A DNA stretch of 64,000 bases from Sulfopaludibacter sp963815475 (GTDB lineage Bacteria > Acidobacteriota > Terriglobia > Bryobacterales > Bryobacteraceae): positions 1,612,001 through 1,676,000 of the forward strand of contig CAWFHD010000003.1 in the NCBI GenBank assembly GCA_963815475.1. Direction: 5' to 3'. The notes under the pieces are model-generated. The model was not told the origin of the DNA. It worked only from the letters and a program-made list of their open reading frames with translations, and ran no database searches. Shown piece by piece: positions 56,174 through 64,000 of this stretch. The first letter of the stretch is position 1. Every line of letters begins with the position of its first letter. The translations under genes were made by a program, and so were the position numbers.

Positions 56174-57709
56174 TTACCGCTCTTCATTCTTCAAACCGAA
56201 GGCGTAGAGGAATCCGTCGAATGTGGAAACAAACACGCGGCCGTTGGAAACTGCGATCCCTCCGAAATGTGTGAACGACGCGATTGTATCCCCGCTGGAA
56301 AACAATTCCTTGCCGGTCTCGGAGTGGAACGCGTAGAGCACAGCGTGGGTCGAACCCTTCAGCCGCTCCTTGGTATTCATGCCGTTTCCAACCGCATCTG
56401 CCTGATGGACATCCTCGCCGCTGGAAAGCGCGAATATCACGCCGTTGGCGATGATTGGAGGTTCGGGCACGTTGAGGTTACGCGAGATCCAGGCGGGCGA
56501 TAGCAGAGGTGAACCGTCCTTCATCTCCACTCGGAACGCCATGATGCTTCCCTCAGGGGCGTCACCATTCGCGGTGGGAAAAGGCCGGGCGGCTGGATGC
56601 GGCGGACCCCACGCAGGCGCGAACAGCCAGCGGACTGCCTGCGCATCCTCCCAGGTGGCAAATGAGCCCCAGAACCCGTGCGCGGCATACGCGACATCTT
56701 CGTTCGTAACCAGCTCGCTGCGGAAAAGCGGCGTCCGATGATCCTCGCCTCCGGGCGACTCCGCATCCAGCAGGAAGAGCCGTCCCTCCTTGCCCGAGCC
56801 CACGACGTACTCCTTGCCGCCAAACCTGAACACCACCGGGCTGATGCTTCCCATGTCCAGATCCTTGCGCGTGAGCCATTCCCGATTGGCGGGAGTATAG
56901 TAGCCGGTCAGTTTAAGGTCGGCGGAGAGCGCGAAGATCGTGTCCGCGAACTGGCTGTTCTCGGGATGATACGGCCCGTCCCCGGTTTCACCGAATACGG
57001 CGCCCGATTGCGAAATCGCCACTCCCGCGCGGCCCCATATGCCGGCGGGTCCGGATTGAAACGAGCGTATCGGGTGCTCCGGCGAGTTCAGGTCCATCGA
57101 ATAGACGCCCGAGGGCGTCCCGTTGCATCGCTGCCCGACAGATGTATATAACATCCCGCCGACGATATTCAGGCTCCAATTCTTGGAGAAGGCCGGGACA
57201 AACGGCAGCGGCGGAACGCGGTCTTCGCCATCCACCATGCTTAAAGCGTGAAGCCTTCCATCGCTGGATATGGCGTACACGGTCTTCGGCCGCCCGGTCG
57301 GCGATACCGCGGGTGTGGCATTGAGCGCGAAGGGACAGAGCCCATTCGGCTTTCGAACCGGCTCCGCAGCGACTGTGAAAGACTTGCGCCAAACGAGTTT
57401 TCCGGTATCGGCGTCGATTGCGAATACTGCGTCTGAACTGCCCCCGACGACAACGTACTCCTTGATGCCGCGGATGGTCTTGACTTGGTCTACGACGATC
57501 GGCGCCGTAAGCGATGTCAGCTCTTTCGGAGCATTTTCCAGCCGGATCTTCCACTTCAATTCCAGGGCGCCCACATTGCCTCGACTGAGCAAAGTTTCCT
57601 GCGCTGCCCAGCCGGTGCGCTGCGGGTCGGCGCCGAACATCGGCCAGTCTCCACGGGCGCCGGGGGCCAGGACCAGGAAGACCGCCAGTGCCGCGCCGAG
57701 GTGTTTCAT
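56174..57709 (-). CDS. PQQ-type beta-propeller repeat protein
   Basis: 511 residues from ATG 57709, overlapping the ThuA stop (ATGA), with a signal peptide (KHLGAALAVFLVLAPGARG). Begins WPMFGADPQRTGWA, a hallmark of outer-membrane or periplasmic PQQ-like propellers; blade motifs VFAIDADTGKLVWR, VYAISSDGRLHALS, LYAFHSETGKELFSSGD and FVSTFDGFLYAFG recur. There is no obvious quinoprotein active-site set, so it is probably a binding or scaffold protein rather than a dehydrogenase. Third gene of the operon. Confidence 0.85.
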   Translation of the reverse strand: MKHLGAALAVFLVLAPGARGDWPMFGADPQRTGWAAQETLLSRGNVGALELKWKIRLENAPKELTSLTAPIVVDQVKTIRGIKEYVVVGGSSDAVFAIDADTGKLVWRKSFTVAAEPVRKPNGLCPFALNATPAVSPTGRPKTVYAISSDGRLHALSMVDGEDRVPPLPFVPAFSKNWSLNIVGGMLYTSVGQRCNGTPSGVYSMDLNSPEHPIRSFQSGPAGIWGRAGVAISQSGAVFGETGDGPYHPENSQFADTIFALSADLKLTGYYTPANREWLTRKDLDMGSISPVVFRFGGKEYVVGSGKEGRLFLLDAESPGGEDHRTPLFRSELVTNEDVAYAAHGFWGSFATWEDAQAVRWLFAPAWGPPHPAARPFPTANGDAPEGSIMAFRVEMKDGSPLLSPAWISRNLNVPEPPIIANGVIFALSSGEDVHQADAVGNGMNTKERLKGSTHAVLYAFHSETGKELFSSGDTIASFTHFGGIAVSNGRVFVSTFDGFLYAFGLKNEER

Positions 57710-58533
57710 CGGGCCTCCGAATCTGCCATCTCGACGGGCGGAATCTGCGTCACGCTGCCAGTGGCCGCCCATTCGACGCCTCGGGTAAAGGTGGTGCGAA
57801 AACCTAAACTTTCGGTGGCCTTGGCGCTATGACCGATCATGGTGGCGAATACGCGGCCCTTTCCGACTTGGACGGTCCAAAGCAACGGCTCGTTTGCGCC
57901 CGGCCCGGAAAGGGGAGTTTTGAATTTGCCGTTGTAGAGGGTGTGATCGTCCCAACCCGTCGCCAGCACGTGATAGCTACCGGCGGGCTGCATCTGCATG
58001 CTCGCGTAGAGCTCGTCTTGTGGCTGTGGGAAGCTCGCTTTGAGGCCGCGAGTGATCGGGTGATCGCGATCGGTGAGACTTACGGTGAAGTCGTGAATGG
58101 GCGAGTGCTGAGCGCTGCCGTAATAGTTACCGCCGCACATGCGCGAGAATTCGGGCCAGTCTTTGAAGGCTGTCGAGGAATGGTGATACACCAGCAGCCC
58201 CTTGCCGTTACGCACGAAATCCAGTAGCACGGCACGGGCACGGTCCGTCCAATGGTCCTCTGGGGCCTTGTCCGAATAGACCAGTACCGCGACGTCATAG
58301 CGGTTGAGGGACTCCGGTCCCGCGTCACGGAACTCCTCGGCAATGCGCGTTTCGAAGATGCCGGCCGCATCGAGATACTGGCGCATGAGCGGTGTGACGC
58401 CTCGCCAATCGTGATCGTCGCGGCCTGTGATGATCAGGACCTGAAGTTTGCGTGGAGGCGCCGTCTGTTGCGGCCATGCGGAAAGACAGGCGGTGAGAAT
58501 GATGAAGATGCGGCTCATGTGAATGTTCCTCAT
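57706..58533 (-). CDS. ThuA domain-containing protein
   Basis: 275 residues. The ATG at 58533 overlaps the stop of the oxidoreductase gene (ATGA); a second ATG at 58518 starts the signal-like segment (SRIFIILTACLSAWPQ). ThuA, a glutamine-amidotransferase-like fold named for trehalose utilisation, shows ITGRDDHDWRGVTPLMRQYL, GKGLLVYHHSSTAFKDWPEF, HDFTVSLTDRDHPITRGL and VQVGKGRVFATMIGHS. Members commonly lie beside Gfo/Idh oxidoreductases in sugar loci, as here. Probable periplasmic sugar-processing protein. Confidence 0.9.
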   Translation of the reverse strand: MRNIHMSRIFIILTACLSAWPQQTAPPRKLQVLIITGRDDHDWRGVTPLMRQYLDAAGIFETRIAEEFRDAGPESLNRYDVAVLVYSDKAPEDHWTDRARAVLLDFVRNGKGLLVYHHSSTAFKDWPEFSRMCGGNYYGSAQHSPIHDFTVSLTDRDHPITRGLKASFPQPQDELYASMQMQPAGSYHVLATGWDDHTLYNGKFKTPLSGPGANEPLLWTVQVGKGRVFATMIGHSAKATESLGFRTTFTRGVEWAATGSVTQIPPVEMADSEAR

Positions 58534-59768
58534 GCCGGCAGCACAATCTCGCGATCCGGATCGAAGTGGACCCGCCGGCGCTGTTCGTACGAGAGATTGC
58601 CCAGGTGCGCGGCCTGCGCGGAGCGATGGCCCAAGGCGACGTCGCCCTTTGGCAGCTTACGCGATCGGCAGGATTCCAGGAAGTCCTGAACGTGCTGCTC
58701 CACCAGATCCGTATGGCACTCCACCACGACCGGCATAGCGCCACGTTCGGGCGGAAAGAATTCGAACTTCGTGCGATCGATTCGCAGGTGGCCCTGCGTT
58801 CCGCAGAACTCGATCCCCTCTCGTTGGAGTCCCGCCTGCGGCGTGTTGAAGTAAGTGCAGATCCACCCGGCCGGATATTCCAAGTGCAGATTGATGGTGT
58901 CCTGAACCGTGCGCCCGTCTTTTGCCGCAAAGATACCGCCGCAGTTATCGGCGGCGATGGGGCCGTCCTGTTCCATCAACATGTGAACCACATCCACCCA
59001 ATGCACGAACTTGTCCGTCAGGATGCCGCCGGCGAAATCGCGGTAATTGCGGAAGTTGAAGTATTGCGCCGGATCCCAATCGCGCCAACGAACCGGACCC
59101 AGATAGCGATTCCAGTCCAGGTCGGCGGGTTTTTCCTTCATTCCGGCTGGGGTCGCATGTCCGCCGGTGCGCGCGGGGTCGGGAGTGGGGTTCGCATTTG
59201 CGCGCTGTTGCTGGTCGGCGCCGTCGAACCACCAGGTGCGTACCAGGCTTACCTTACCCAACTTGCCGCTGCGCAGGTACTCATCGCGTGCCTGAATGTA
59301 GTGTGCGCCCGAACGCTGCTGCGCGCCCACCTGGCAGATTCGTTGGTTCACTCGGGCGGCGCGGATGATCTTCGGCCCTTCCTCCATACGGAACGTGAGG
59401 GGCTTTTCCACGTACACGTCCTTGCCGGCATTGAGGGCATCCGTCGCAATCGTCGCGTGCCAGTGATCCGGAGTCGCGATCACGACCGCATCCAATCCGG
59501 GCATCTCCAAAAGCTTGCGATGGTCGCCGAACAGCTTCGCTCCTGGGGCCAATGACTGGCACTGTTCGGCGCGGGTGCGATACACGTCGCAGACTGCGGT
59601 GAGCGGCGCTGCGTTCAGTTTTTGGAAGTGGGGCAGTAGCAGGTTGCCCCGCGCGCCGCAGCCGATCAGGGCTATCGACATGCGGTCATTGGCGCCCGAC
59701 ACGCGCGAAACCGAAGCTGCAGTCATCGCCGCAGCGCCGGCAGTGGTAATCAGGTCTCTTCGGGTCAT
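58530..59768 (-). CDS. Gfo/Idh/MocA-family oxidoreductase, Tat-exported
   Basis: 412 residues from ATG 59768. Starts TRRDLITTAGAAAMTAASV, a Tat signal (twin Arg), so the cofactor-loaded enzyme is exported. Rossmann fold IALIGCGARGNLLLPHF, then VVIATPDHWHATIATDAL, KDVYVEKPLTF (catalytic-site EKP) and FAGGILTDKFVHWVDVVHML with the late His. Uses NAD(P) on a sugar or polyol; in the periplasm such enzymes carry a tightly bound cofactor. First gene of the four-gene operon. Confidence 0.92.
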   Translation of the reverse strand: MTRRDLITTAGAAAMTAASVSRVSGANDRMSIALIGCGARGNLLLPHFQKLNAAPLTAVCDVYRTRAEQCQSLAPGAKLFGDHRKLLEMPGLDAVVIATPDHWHATIATDALNAGKDVYVEKPLTFRMEEGPKIIRAARVNQRICQVGAQQRSGAHYIQARDEYLRSGKLGKVSLVRTWWFDGADQQQRANANPTPDPARTGGHATPAGMKEKPADLDWNRYLGPVRWRDWDPAQYFNFRNYRDFAGGILTDKFVHWVDVVHMLMEQDGPIAADNCGGIFAAKDGRTVQDTINLHLEYPAGWICTYFNTPQAGLQREGIEFCGTQGHLRIDRTKFEFFPPERGAMPVVVECHTDLVEQHVQDFLESCRSRKLPKGDVALGHRSAQAAHLGNLSYEQRRRVHFDPDREIVLPA

Positions 59769-59826
59769 GTGCGTAACAAGATTCCCTTCAGATCGATGTC
59801 GACCGATTAAAGCACCCGTACCTAAT

Positions 59827-59965
59827 GACAATCTAAAGAAAGACGCCTTAACTGAGAATTCATTGATCTCGATGACAACGGTGTTGCAGACAATGCCGGT
59901 CCGGATGAAATTCTCGTGACAGGCTGTTCCTTTAGATTGTCTTAAGACTCGCGTGCTTAGATTGT
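59827..59965. promoter_or_regulatory. Three copies of a TTAGATTGT motif between divergent genes
   Basis: CTTTAGATTGTC at 59930-59941 is the exact inverse of GACAATCTAAAG at 59827-59838, and TTAGATTGT recurs at 59957-59965, 25 bases after the second copy. The region separates the Gfo/Idh operon from the TonB-receptor-like gene. It looks like a set of operator sites, perhaps with DNA looping. Confidence 0.5.
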
Positions 59966-60063
59966 GCAAACGGCGAATCGGGGGCTCATTCTCATCTAGG
60001 CGTTATGGCTTCCGATAGAGCTCAGGTCCAAGGCTCAAGTAAGAACATCTGGAGGCTTTCCTT

Positions 60064-62970
60064 ATGCTTAAGGCAGTAGTGTTGGCAGTGATCGTTCCCC
60101 TGGGTGTTTGTTTCGCCCAAGCCGATCGGGCCGCGGTTACCGGCACGATTACAGACCAATCGCACTCGGCGATGGCCTCGGCTCAGGTACGGCTGGTGTA
60201 TCCCGGCACGGGGTTGCGGCGCGAAACGCAAACCTCGCCGGAGGGCGCTTACCATATGGGTGAGCTGCCGATCGGTGAGTGCTACCTGGAGGTGAGTGCT
60301 TCCGGATTTCGGACGGTTCAGACCAAGTCTTTCGTCCTCGCGGTTGGCGAAACGCGGAACCTGGACGTCAGCCTGGAGGTTGCCGCCGTCGGGTCGTCGG
60401 TAGAAGTAAAGGAAGTCGCGGATGCGCTGACCGTCAGCTCGGTCTCCGTCAGTTCGCTCACCTCCTCGCAGCGGTTGAACGATTTGCCGGTGAATGGACG
60501 GAACTGGCAGTCGTTCATGGCCTTGGCGCCCGGAGCTGTGGACGGCGCAAACGGCGCCAACACCGCGGTGCGTTTCTTTGCCACCAGCGCAGATGACGTC
60601 AACTACCGTGTGGACGGAGTGGACGCCAGCAGCATCCGCAACCAGAACATGCGGCTCAACAGCCGCCTGTTGATGTCGGAGGACGCCATCGCCGAATTCC
60701 GTGTGAATAGCGCCTTGTTCACCGCCGAATCGGGAGGCACCATCGGAGGGCAGGTCGAAGTAGTCTCCAAATCGGGTTCCAACGCACTCCACGGTTCGGC
60801 CTTCGAGTACGCCCGCAACGACGTTTTCGATGCGCGGCGCTTCACCGATACGGGCCCTTTGCCGTCGTTTCAATTCAACCAGTACGGCGGCAGCCTGGGT
60901 GGGGCCGTTCTGAAGAATCGCACCTTCTTCTTCCTCTCCTATGAAGGCTTGCGGCAGAACCAGGATTTACTGGCTGCTGCGCAGAATGTTCCCTCCCTCT
61001 CTTTTCGCGCCCGGGCAGCGGCGCAGTCGCCTGTGATCCAGCCTCTGCTCGACGCATATCCGGACCCCACCGGGTCCACTTCCAACCCCGATGTCGGCAC
61101 CTGGCGCGGGACCGTGAAGAATCTGCAGAACGAAGACGTCGGAACATTGCGCGTAGATCACCGCTTCAACGATAAGTGGTCGAGTTACTTCCGTTTTACT
61201 CGCAACTCCGCAAGCACCCGCGTCCCGGTGGCGCTTGACTACGGCAACAACAGCGTCAATGCGCCGGTCAACGGAGTCCTCGAACTGCTCGACGTAATCT
61301 CACCCCGGACAACCAACGAAGTGCGCCTGAGCGGAAACTGGGTTCCCTGGGATTCGCAAAACGATCAGAGAATCTTTTTGGCGGTCACCGCCAGTCCGCT
61401 GGCGACGGCGCCGGACTCTCTGTTGAAGATCACGCATTCGCTTGGAGAATCGGTTCTGGACAACATCTCGATGCAACGCGGACAGCACACGTGGAAAGCG
61501 GGCATCGAGATTCGGCGGGTGGTCATCAGCAACTACTACTCCTGGGACGGCACAATCAGCTATGCGTCGATGAACGACTTTGCCGCCAACAAGGTGGACA
61601 CGGTCGTGGTTTCCGGCCTGAATCCGGCGCGCACCATGCCTAAGACAGAAGCTTTTGGCTACATCCAGGACGAGTGGAAGGTCCGACCTAATCTTACCCT
61701 CAACCTGGGCCTGCGCTATGAGTTCTTCAACGAGCTAAGTGAACGTTATGGCCGCACTTACGGTTTCAATATCCAGGTGTGCGGCGGTTACTGCAAGTAC
61801 GGCGCCCAGAACGGCACGCCGGACTTCAACAACCTCGCGCCGCGCGTCAGTTTGGCCTGGTCGCCGGAGCGATTGCATGGCAAGACTGTGCTTCGCATGG
61901 GCGGCGGAATCTACTACGGCGACGTCCAGATCGGCAATCAGCTCGCCTTCACGTATAACGGCGGCAACCGCTTCAACCTGTCGCAGCTCACCACTCCCGG
62001 GCTCGCTTATCCCGTGGATCTGAATCCGAATGTGGCCCTGGGGACCGCGCCGGACGAGACCGAGCGTTATCGCAAGAGCGAAATGAGCCAACAATGGACG
62101 GCCCAGATCCAACAGGCCCTCCCGTTCGGCTTCACTTCGCAGGTTTCGTACGTCGGCATCAAGACTACTCACGCTTTCGCCCAAACGCCGGATAACGTGG
62201 TGAACCCGCTGACGGGCCTGCGCACTCTTCCGACCTTCGACCAGGTGAATTACAAGGGCGACTGGGCAAACGCCAACTTCAACGGTCTGTTGGCCGGACT
62301 TCAGCGCACCGCCCGGAACGGGCTCTTCGTGGGCATGAACTACACTTATGGGCACGCCATCAACGACAGCGATGGGGCGCCGCAAAATGTCGCATGCCGC
62401 TCCTGCGAGAGGAGCTCCGCCAACTACGATGTCCGTCAGAATCTATATATACAGTCGAGCTATCCACTGCCGCTTGGCCATTTCCTGCTGCTGCGCAATT
62501 GGACGATCAGCGGTGTCGGCTCCATTCGCACGGGATTACCTTTGACGGTCACTGTGACCCGCAAGACCACCGACATGCCGGACGGCAACAACGCGGGTGA
62601 GCGTCCAAACCTCGTGCCCGGCGTGTCACTGATTCCTGCGGGCGGGCAGACCATCGCCGATTGGATCAATCCGGCGGCCTTCTCGATACCGGCCAAAGGC
62701 ACTTGGGGCAATGCCGGCAGAGCGCTCGTTCGAGCGCCCGGACTCTTCCAGATCGATACGGCAATCGCCAGGAGCGTCAGGATCACGGAGAAGACCAACG
62801 TGTCGCTCCGGATGGAGGCCTTCAACGTGTTCAATCACCCCGAGCTCGGCAGCCCGACTGTGAATCTGTCCTCGCCATCTTTCGGCCAGATCCTGTCGGT
62901 CAGCAACACTACGCCGATCGGTACCGGGTCGGCGCGGAGCATCCAACTGGCTGCTCGCTTCACGTTCTGA
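60064..62970 (+). CDS. TonB-receptor-like outer membrane protein with carboxypeptidase regulatory-like domain
   Basis: 968 residues. Signal peptide (LKAVVLAVIVPLGVCFAQA), CarboxypepD_reg-like Ig domain (about 22-105; AVTGTITDQSHSAMASAQV, GAYHMGELPIGECYLEVSA), plug-like region (LNDLPVNGRNWQSFMALAPG, YRVDGVDASSIRNQNM, EVVSKSGSNALHGSAFEYAR) and a long beta barrel ending IQLAARFTF with a terminal Phe. Oar-like proteins of this kind are highly amplified in Solibacter-type genomes and may import large substrates or sense them. No TonB box was identified. Divergent from the Gfo/Idh operon. Confidence 0.92.
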   Translation: MLKAVVLAVIVPLGVCFAQADRAAVTGTITDQSHSAMASAQVRLVYPGTGLRRETQTSPEGAYHMGELPIGECYLEVSASGFRTVQTKSFVLAVGETRNLDVSLEVAAVGSSVEVKEVADALTVSSVSVSSLTSSQRLNDLPVNGRNWQSFMALAPGAVDGANGANTAVRFFATSADDVNYRVDGVDASSIRNQNMRLNSRLLMSEDAIAEFRVNSALFTAESGGTIGGQVEVVSKSGSNALHGSAFEYARNDVFDARRFTDTGPLPSFQFNQYGGSLGGAVLKNRTFFFLSYEGLRQNQDLLAAAQNVPSLSFRARAAAQSPVIQPLLDAYPDPTGSTSNPDVGTWRGTVKNLQNEDVGTLRVDHRFNDKWSSYFRFTRNSASTRVPVALDYGNNSVNAPVNGVLELLDVISPRTTNEVRLSGNWVPWDSQNDQRIFLAVTASPLATAPDSLLKITHSLGESVLDNISMQRGQHTWKAGIEIRRVVISNYYSWDGTISYASMNDFAANKVDTVVVSGLNPARTMPKTEAFGYIQDEWKVRPNLTLNLGLRYEFFNELSERYGRTYGFNIQVCGGYCKYGAQNGTPDFNNLAPRVSLAWSPERLHGKTVLRMGGGIYYGDVQIGNQLAFTYNGGNRFNLSQLTTPGLAYPVDLNPNVALGTAPDETERYRKSEMSQQWTAQIQQALPFGFTSQVSYVGIKTTHAFAQTPDNVVNPLTGLRTLPTFDQVNYKGDWANANFNGLLAGLQRTARNGLFVGMNYTYGHAINDSDGAPQNVACRSCERSSANYDVRQNLYIQSSYPLPLGHFLLLRNWTISGVGSIRTGLPLTVTVTRKTTDMPDGNNAGERPNLVPGVSLIPAGGQTIADWINPAAFSIPAKGTWGNAGRALVRAPGLFQIDTAIARSVRITEKTNVSLRMEAFNVFNHPELGSPTVNLSSPSFGQILSVSNTTPIGTGSARSIQLAARFTF

Positions 62971-62997
62971 GGGCGCGGTCCGCGCCCCACGCGAGGA

Positions 62998-64000
62998 CTA
63001 ACGAACCCTGGCGCCGTGAACCGGAGCCGGCATGGGCACGCCAGGCTTCAGTGCCGCCCAAAGAATCTCGTTCAATTCGTCAGGATCGGCCCGGTCGATG
63101 TCTGAGAAGTCCAACTTCAACGAGGCCCGTGCGCCCGGACGGGTGGCTGGATTCCGGGCCATCAAGTCTACCTTCGAAGGCTGTGCGTCAATGGCGCCGA
63201 AAGCCGGTTCGGTCGTGAAGGAGAAATACATGGGAGTTGCCGCGGCGTCGAACTGCGTCATTGGATCCAATCCGAGAATCAGCTCCATGGTGCGCACCAT
63301 GGAAGATGTGGGTGTACATAGTGCTGTCCACTATGCCGCGCTTAATCCACGGCGAGATCGCCAGGCCCACAGTGCGGTGCGCGTCCACGTGGTCAGGCCC
63401 GTTCTGAGCGTCGTCCTCAATGACGAAGATGGCCGTCTCTTTCCAGAAGCGCGAGTGGCTAACCGCCTCCACGATCCGCCCAAGCGCCAGGTCGTTGTTT
63501 CCCACCAGGGCCGTCGGGCTGAAGGCGCCGGGCACGAGGCCCTGCGTATGATCCTCGCCGAGTGCCATCACCATGAAGCTTGGCCACTCGCCGGTCTTCT
63601 CCGCATCTTGAAGTTCGCGGATGAACACGGCGGCCTTATCCGTGTCGCGCCCGGGGCTGTTGCTTTTCACATTCAGCCATTCCGTGGAGACATGACCCGC
63701 CAACGATCCGACCGCCTTAACCTCGGGAGCCGATTCCTTGGATGCGACGAACCTCGCCATCTCGCCATAGGTTCGAAAGCTCAAACCTTTGCGCGCGCAC
63801 GCGTCCCAGATGTAACCTGCGGGCGAAGACGTCAACCGTTCGTCGGCTCGAGGCTCCGCGCGGCGGCTATAGCTGTTGACCCACGCCTTTTGCGTGAAGT
63901 CCGTGGCATAGGCCGCGTCCGACCATTGGTGCCCATCCTCGGAGACTTCGCCGTCGCAATAAAGATTGTCGAGGGTAACCGTTCTCAGTGCCAGAGCGTG
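62998..64000 (-). CDS. Alkaline-phosphatase-fold phosphoesterase (5' partial, frameshifted)
   Basis: The 5' end lies outside the window; the frame is open from 64000 (LRTVTLDNLYCDGEVSEDGH, WVNSYSRRAEPRADERLTSS). Matches the acidobacterial phosphoesterase/YncE-fusion family: YIWDACARKGLSFRTYGE, MVMALGEDHTQG, SRFWKETAIFVIEDDAQNGP, HVDAHRTVGLAISPWIK and DSTMYTH. Near 63297 one extra base shifts the frame; SMVRTMELILGLDPMTQFD continues in another frame to 62998. The metal-binding D and H residues (EDDAQNGPDHVDAHR) are present. Likely periplasmic; in full-length relatives an N-terminal propeller precedes this part. Confidence 0.85.

Overview
The window looks like chromosomal DNA of an acidobacterium, most like the Bryobacterales/Solibacter group. 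This is inferred from gene content: a PadR regulator next to an acidobacterial-type duplicated permease (ADOP), a carboxypeptidase-regulatory-domain/TonB-receptor-like outer-membrane protein, a GH3 enzyme with a PA14 insert, a very large secreted protein with NPAIA repeats, ThuA/Gfo-Idh/PQQ-propeller sugar genes, and GC-rich codon use. No rRNA or complete tRNA gene was seen.

Layout. 1-13.3 kb is ordinary chromosome: a GH3 glycosidase (5' end outside the window) with a ROK sugar repressor, a nitrilase, MsrB, a NarL-type two-component pair, an MscS channel, MurB, a DUF2461 protein, small envelope proteins and an AAA ATPase. 13.5-28.6 kb holds the 1754-residue secreted protein, PadR + ADOP permease, a DUF4386 membrane protein, a 2-oxoacid dehydrogenase E1 alpha/beta pair, an M28 peptidase and an aldehyde dehydrogenase. 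28.6-54.3 kb is an accessory, decaying island: a truncated DUF433/DUF5615 pair, an ISAzo13-type IS, two PAS sensor-kinase loci, a complete IS21-family element with 8-bp target duplication that carries a third gene (TOPRIM protein), a peroxiredoxin-like gene with an in-frame UGA at its redox cysteine, a group II intron, an L,D-transpeptidase, fragments of ankyrin and VOC genes, an ATGA-coupled element (DUF6431, primase-like gene, two tyrosine recombinases), a PEP-CTERM protein and a serine-recombinase remnant. 54.3-64 kb is again ordinary: a four-gene operon (Gfo/Idh oxidoreductase, ThuA, PQQ-type propeller, duplicated-domain propeller) divergent from a TonB-receptor-like protein, then a phosphoesterase that runs off the end.

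How genes work together. GH3 + ROK suggest plant-polymer sugar release under sugar-responsive control. The Gfo/Idh-ThuA-propeller operon and the divergent TonB-like receptor share an intergenic region with three copies of one motif, suggesting co-regulation of a carbohydrate uptake/catabolism locus. The PadR-ADOP pair has a good promoter and an operator-like palindrome.

Caveat. Many otherwise well conserved genes are broken by single-base shifts (GH3, MscS, ADOP, the 54-56 kb propeller, the phosphoesterase), so indel errors in the assembly are likely. In the 47-51.7 kb island the shifts are dense enough that real decay is also plausible. Where a frameshift is described, the intact frame was reconstructed by reading the neighbouring frame and matching family motifs by eye.
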